The translations under genes were made by a program, and so were the position numbers. Under the pieces are notes generated by a model. The model was not told the origin of the DNA. It was given only the letters and a program-made list of their open reading frames with translations, and made no database searches. Below are positions 60,733 through 64,000 of a stretch of 64,000 nt of DNA, in pieces. The stretch comes from Leishmania donovani (lineage: Eukaryota > Euglenozoa > Kinetoplastea > Trypanosomatida > Trypanosomatidae): contig NC_018245.1 of the NCBI RefSeq assembly GCF_000227135.1, forward strand, positions 1 to 64,000. The letters are read 5' to 3'. Within the stretch, counting starts at the first letter, position 1; every line of letters begins with the position of its first letter.

Positions 60733-60831
60733 NNNNNNNNNNNNNNNNNNNNNNNNNNNNNNNNNNNNNNNNNNNNNNNNNNNNNNNNNNNNNNNNNNNN
60801 NNNNNNNNNNNNNNNNNNNNNNNNNNNNNNN
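60733..60831. other. Assembly gap 3 (99 N)
   Basis: Ninety-nine N. Unlike the other gaps, the sequence right of it (60832-61067) is not a copy of the left flank. Confidence 0.99.
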
Positions 60832-61673
60832 GTGGTGCCAACTCTGCACGGCATCTCCATCACACGCTGTGTGTCTGCACCGGCGCAGTCGACGGCATCC
60901 ATTTCGCTGGCACAGCGCCCAAGCACCGGGGACGCGGGGTCTTCGGAACGAGACTTCACCGCCTTCACGCAGGTGCCGCTCTGTGACCGTTCTGAACCGC
61001 CGTACCGCCACGAATGCGGTATGTGCGCGATCCGCGGTGTCCGCGTCTTCTGCGTGTAGTCCTCTGACAGCTTCCCCATTAGCGGGATGCCACGGCACTG
61101 GTGGAAGGCACAGGTGTTGTGCACCGCGAGCAGTGCAGCCTCTGCAGCGCCTTGCTCGGCAAAGGTGATGAAGACGATGCGGCGGCGCTCCGTTGCGTCG
61201 ATCAGCGGGGCTGTGTCATTGTGCATCGTCACCTTCCTCACAGAACCGTAGGGACTCACAAGACGGACGAGATCCTCCTCGGCGACCTCCAGCGGCACGT
61301 TGCGCAGGAACAGCTTGTTCATCTTCAGCCGCTCCTGCCCAGCTGGTGTGTCGTCGTGCTGCTGCTTCGCCCACTGCACAGACACCGTCTTGCCCAGCAG
61401 CGGCATGCCGTGGGCGTCACGCATCGCGCGCAGCGCCTCCTCGTGCTCCTCGTAGCGCACAAACGCCGTTCCAAGGCTCTGGCCACTGTAGATGTCGCGC
61501 ATCACCATCGACGAGGTGATCTTGCCGAAGGCGGAGAAGATCTCGCGCAGACGGTTGTCGTCCACCTCGCGCGGCAGGTAGCGGACGAAGAGGTTCGTGC
61601 TGCTCGGCGTGTAGAACTGCATCTGCGTAGGGCAGCGGGACGAGCGCATGGCAATGATGGGGCTGTTCTGCAT
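60832..61673 (-). CDS. Two-RRM protein, upstream copy B, 3' end lost in gap
   Basis: The 5' part of a second gene. It starts with MQNSPIIAMRSSRCPTQMQF, then RRM1 at about 26-104 (TNLFVRYLPREVDDNRLREI, RNP1 GTAFVRYEE) and RRM2 at about 117-198 (NKLFLRNVP, RNP1-like RRIVFITF). After GKL it changes to a tail beginning SEDYTQKTRTPRIAHIPHSW, about 80 residues long before the gap. This tail has no match in copy A. The start ATG at 61673 is the first after a candidate acceptor at 61690-61691; the frame runs to 61718. Either a tandem paralogue or a misassembled allele; a tandem pair is more likely, since both tails look coding. Confidence 0.8.
61068..61391. repeat. 324-bp repeat shared by RRM copies, right
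   Basis: Same sequence as 60409-60732, inside copy B. Confidence 0.9.
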
Positions 61674-61689
61674 GGTGGGCGGTCGGGTT

Positions 61690-61749
61690 CTGTGAACGAA
61701 GATGTACTTCGTGCGCAAGAAAGGGAGATAAAGCGGAGAAGAGAAACGA
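61690..61749 (-). promoter_or_regulatory. Candidate spliced-leader acceptor of the RRM gene
   Basis: Minus strand has CTCGTTTCTCTTCTCCGC then TTATCTCCCTTTCTTG. A first AG follows about 15 bases on and a CACAG at 61690-61694. Use of the latter makes the ATG at 61673 the first. Confidence 0.45.
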
Positions 61750-62479
61750 GTGAATACACAAACAGAGCCAGAGATCTCAGTAACAAGAAATGGAAAGAAA
61801 AAGCGAGAAGTTACTCGAAATCACTGTTGAGTAGCTTAAAGAGGGGTCGGCGAGGCACAAGTACGCAGACGTGCGCCAGCACACGCACAGGAGGGAAGAC
61901 GCGTCGAAAGAGAAATGGAAAGGAATAAGCAAAACAACAAAATCCCAGGGCAAATAAAATGTGTGAAACACAAAAAAAAGGAAAACGAAGAGAAGCCCAA
62001 GAGGAAGCGTGAAAGATAGGACAAGAATGAGAGAGATTAAACTGCAGACGTTGTACTCCACAGCAATGCATGCACAAATACCGAAGCGACGCACAGGGAC
62101 GAAGGAAATGTAGAAAGAAAAGAAAAAAACGGGGAGACACTCGAAACAGTGAGTGCCATGGAAAGAAAAGAGTTGTGGAGACCCCCCCCCCCGCGAGAAA
62201 CGAAAGAAAAAAGCAGAAGTGAAGTGTTGTAAAATGTGACAGCAGGTTAGAATAGCGCACTCACACACAGACACAGATAGAGACCGACAGAGAGGGAGAG
62301 GGAGGAGAAAACAATATAGCGAGAGAAACAAGCGAATAAGAGCGCACGAGCAGAGCACACCAACTTCTCAACAAGATACAGCGGGTCACACGTCAGGGAG
62401 AGAGTGAGAGGTGATATCTGTCAAGACCACTCAAGAAACAAAGTAGCAAGAGAGAAGGTAGAGGTGATGAGAAAACAGG

Positions 62480-62495
62480 ATATATATATATATAT
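62480..62495. repeat. (AT)n microsatellite
   Basis: Sixteen bases of alternating A and T, the fourth such tract in the window. Confidence 0.9.
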
Positions 62496-62708
62496 CAGCG
62501 ATAGATGGAGAGGGAACACACAGACACGGGAAGAAAAAAAAGAAAATAAACACGGCGCGGAGACTACCAGATACGAATGAATGATAATGATGTGTGATGC
62601 CACGAAGCCGCAGTAGCCAAAGGAAAGGGGAAAAACTGGGGAAAACAAATAGGAAGATACCGTCAGCAGAAAAAATGCAAAACAAAAAAACACGAAAGCA
62701 CAGAAAAC

Positions 62709-63004
62709 CAACAGCTGTTTTTTTTTTTTTTTTGGGTGTGAGAAAGGGGAGGAGGAGAGAGGGAAGGGGGAAAAGGAAAGAAAAAGAAGGGCGATGTGTA
62801 CTTGTTTTCGGTTTTGGTTATCGGCGTTTTTCCCCTTGTGTGTCTGTTTTCTTTTTTCTTTTTTGCTTCGTAAAGGAAGAAAAACGACAGGCAGAGGGGA
62901 GAGAGAAAGGATGATACAAATATGTGAAAGAGGGGAAGCGAAGGATGAATGATTTTGGGTATACGTTTTTACGACTACAAAAAAAAAGGTGCACAAGAAC
63001 GCAC
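62709..63004. repeat. Left copy of 296-bp direct repeat at gap 4
   Basis: Matches 63104-63399 at an offset of 395, including an equal run of sixteen T. Ends exactly at the gap. Confidence 0.9.
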
Positions 63005-63103
63005 NNNNNNNNNNNNNNNNNNNNNNNNNNNNNNNNNNNNNNNNNNNNNNNNNNNNNNNNNNNNNNNNNNNNNNNNNNNNNNNNNNNNNNNNNNNNNNNN
63101 NNN
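63005..63103. other. Assembly gap 4 (99 N)
   Basis: Ninety-nine N between two copies of a 296-bp sequence. Confidence 0.99.
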
Positions 63104-63399
63104 CAACAGCTGTTTTTTTTTTTTTTTTGGGTGTGAGAAAGGGGAGGAGGAGAGAGGGAAGGGGGAAAAGGAAAGAAAAAGAAGGGCGATGTGTACTTGT
63201 TTTCGGTTTTGGTTATCGGCGTTTTTCCCCTTGTGTGTCTGTTTTCTTTTTTCTTTTTTGCTTCGTAAAGGAAGAAAAACGACAGGCAGAGGGGAGAGAG
63301 AAAGGATGATACAAATATGTGAAAGAGGGGAAGCGAAGGATGAATGATTTTGGGTATACGTTTTTACGACTACAAAAAAAAAGGTGCACAAGAACGCAC
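63104..63399. repeat. Right copy of 296-bp direct repeat at gap 4
   Basis: Starts directly after the gap and repeats 62709-63004. Confidence 0.9.
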
Positions 63400-64000
63400 A
63401 GAGCCACGGCGAAAAAAAAAAGAAGCGAAGGTGTGACGAAGGTCTAAGGGAGTAAAAGAGAACGAGCCCTCACAACAGAAGAACGCGCACCAGGGAGGGG
63501 AAGGGAAGCGAAGGAGAGAAAAAAAGAACTGAAGAAAATGTACAAGCAAGCAAAAAAAAAAAGAAAATAGCCAAAGTGGAAGAGAAGGAAAAAAAAGATA
63601 AACGTGAAGGAACACCGGAGAAGAGGCGGCGTGTAACAAATGCCGATCAGAGAGGTCAAGGAAGTGTGGGTCGGAATGGCGGAGATAGAGAGAGAGGAGG
63701 GACAAGGGGGACGAGGGCAGGGGAGAGACAGAAAACAAGAAGAAAACAGAAAACAAAATGAGAAGAGTTTGAAAGCAGGTTTTAAAAAGAAAAAGACGCT
63801 GTTTGGAAAAGAGCGAGAGAGTGAGGAGAGAAAAACGCACAAATAATACGTGTTACGGGAGAAGCCGCGAGAGAGAACAGAGGTTATCGATCGTCAGTTC
63901 GATGTCTTTCGCTGTTCGTCCTCCGCTCTCTGTTATGAGGAGTTGAACTCGTTGTGCTCCTTCTCACCGGTTGAGAAGGTCGTATCCGTTTCCTCCTGAG

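Larger units (their letters stand above)
61674..64000. other. Non-coding right end of window with assembly gap 4
   Basis: About 2.3 kb, strongly A/G-rich on the plus strand throughout. Frames on the minus strand are Phe/Ser/Leu/Cys-rich, as expected from translating pyrimidine tracts, and are not genes. It is the RRM 5' flank and probably the 3' UTR of a gene beyond the window. Confidence 0.6.

Noticed and set aside
61777..62996. Minus-strand frames of about 190 codons with apparent signal peptides and TM helices
   Set aside because: Translation of long pyrimidine-rich DNA; no conserved motif, and one lies against the false gap.
1..64000. CRISPR arrays, bacterial operons, phage or integron features
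   Set aside because: The window is a eukaryotic chromosome end; repeats seen are telomeric, microsatellite or assembly duplicates.

Overview
The window is the left end of a trypanosomatid nuclear chromosome, most likely Leishmania or a close relative. It opens with a short C-strand telomeric array (CCCTAA repeats, one variant unit). All recognisable genes are intronless, GC-rich and on the minus strand, so the whole window reads as one polycistronic unit transcribed toward the telomere. Intergenic DNA on the plus strand is purine-rich. On the coding strand this gives the polypyrimidine tracts used for spliced-leader trans-splicing. The order mevalonate-diphosphate decarboxylase, MFS transporter, glucosidase II, paired CBS/DUF21 proteins, PP5 matches my memory of the start of L. 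major chromosome 18. That is recall, not a search, and the species cannot be fixed from the sequence.

Layout. 1-40 telomere. 1.0-16.2 kb: a mitochondrial-type PPR protein, a frameshifted coiled-coil hypothetical, MVD, an RRM protein, a Spinster-like MFS transporter, a 974-residue helical-repeat protein and a small one-TM protein. 16.2-19.3 kb: a gene-free GC-rich block broken by two N gaps with duplicated flanks. 19.3-37 kb: a multi-zinc-finger protein, an NDUFA9-like complex I subunit, glucosidase II alpha, a degenerate PNKP-like protein, a very large DUF726 hydrolase and a BART-domain protein. 37.9-44.3 kb: two CNNM-type paralogues. 46.6-51 kb: PP5 and a diacylglycerol-lipase-like enzyme. 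51-60 kb: about 9 kb without a credible gene, holding alternating purine/pyrimidine tracts and a candidate SIDER-type retroposon remnant. 60-61.7 kb: a two-RRM locus broken by an N gap that appears to hold two tandem paralogues with different C-terminal tails. 61.7-64 kb: non-coding, with a fourth gap.

The genes do not form one pathway, as is normal for trypanosomatid polycistrons. Shared themes are mitochondrial RNA/respiration (PPR, NDUFA9-like), ER and lipid functions (glucosidase II, MVD, lipase, DUF726) and membrane transport (MFS, CNNM pair). Control is expected to be post-transcriptional, through UTRs and splice sites.

Four runs of exactly 99 N occur. Three (17229, 18600, 63005) have the sequence left of the gap repeated without visible mismatch immediately right of it (354, 319 and 296 bp). 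These look like contig ends that were never merged. The fourth (60733) is different and probably marks a real tandem duplication. Starts were chosen at the first in-frame ATG fitting a plausible splice acceptor; several longer open frames begin at TTG or GTG and were trimmed.
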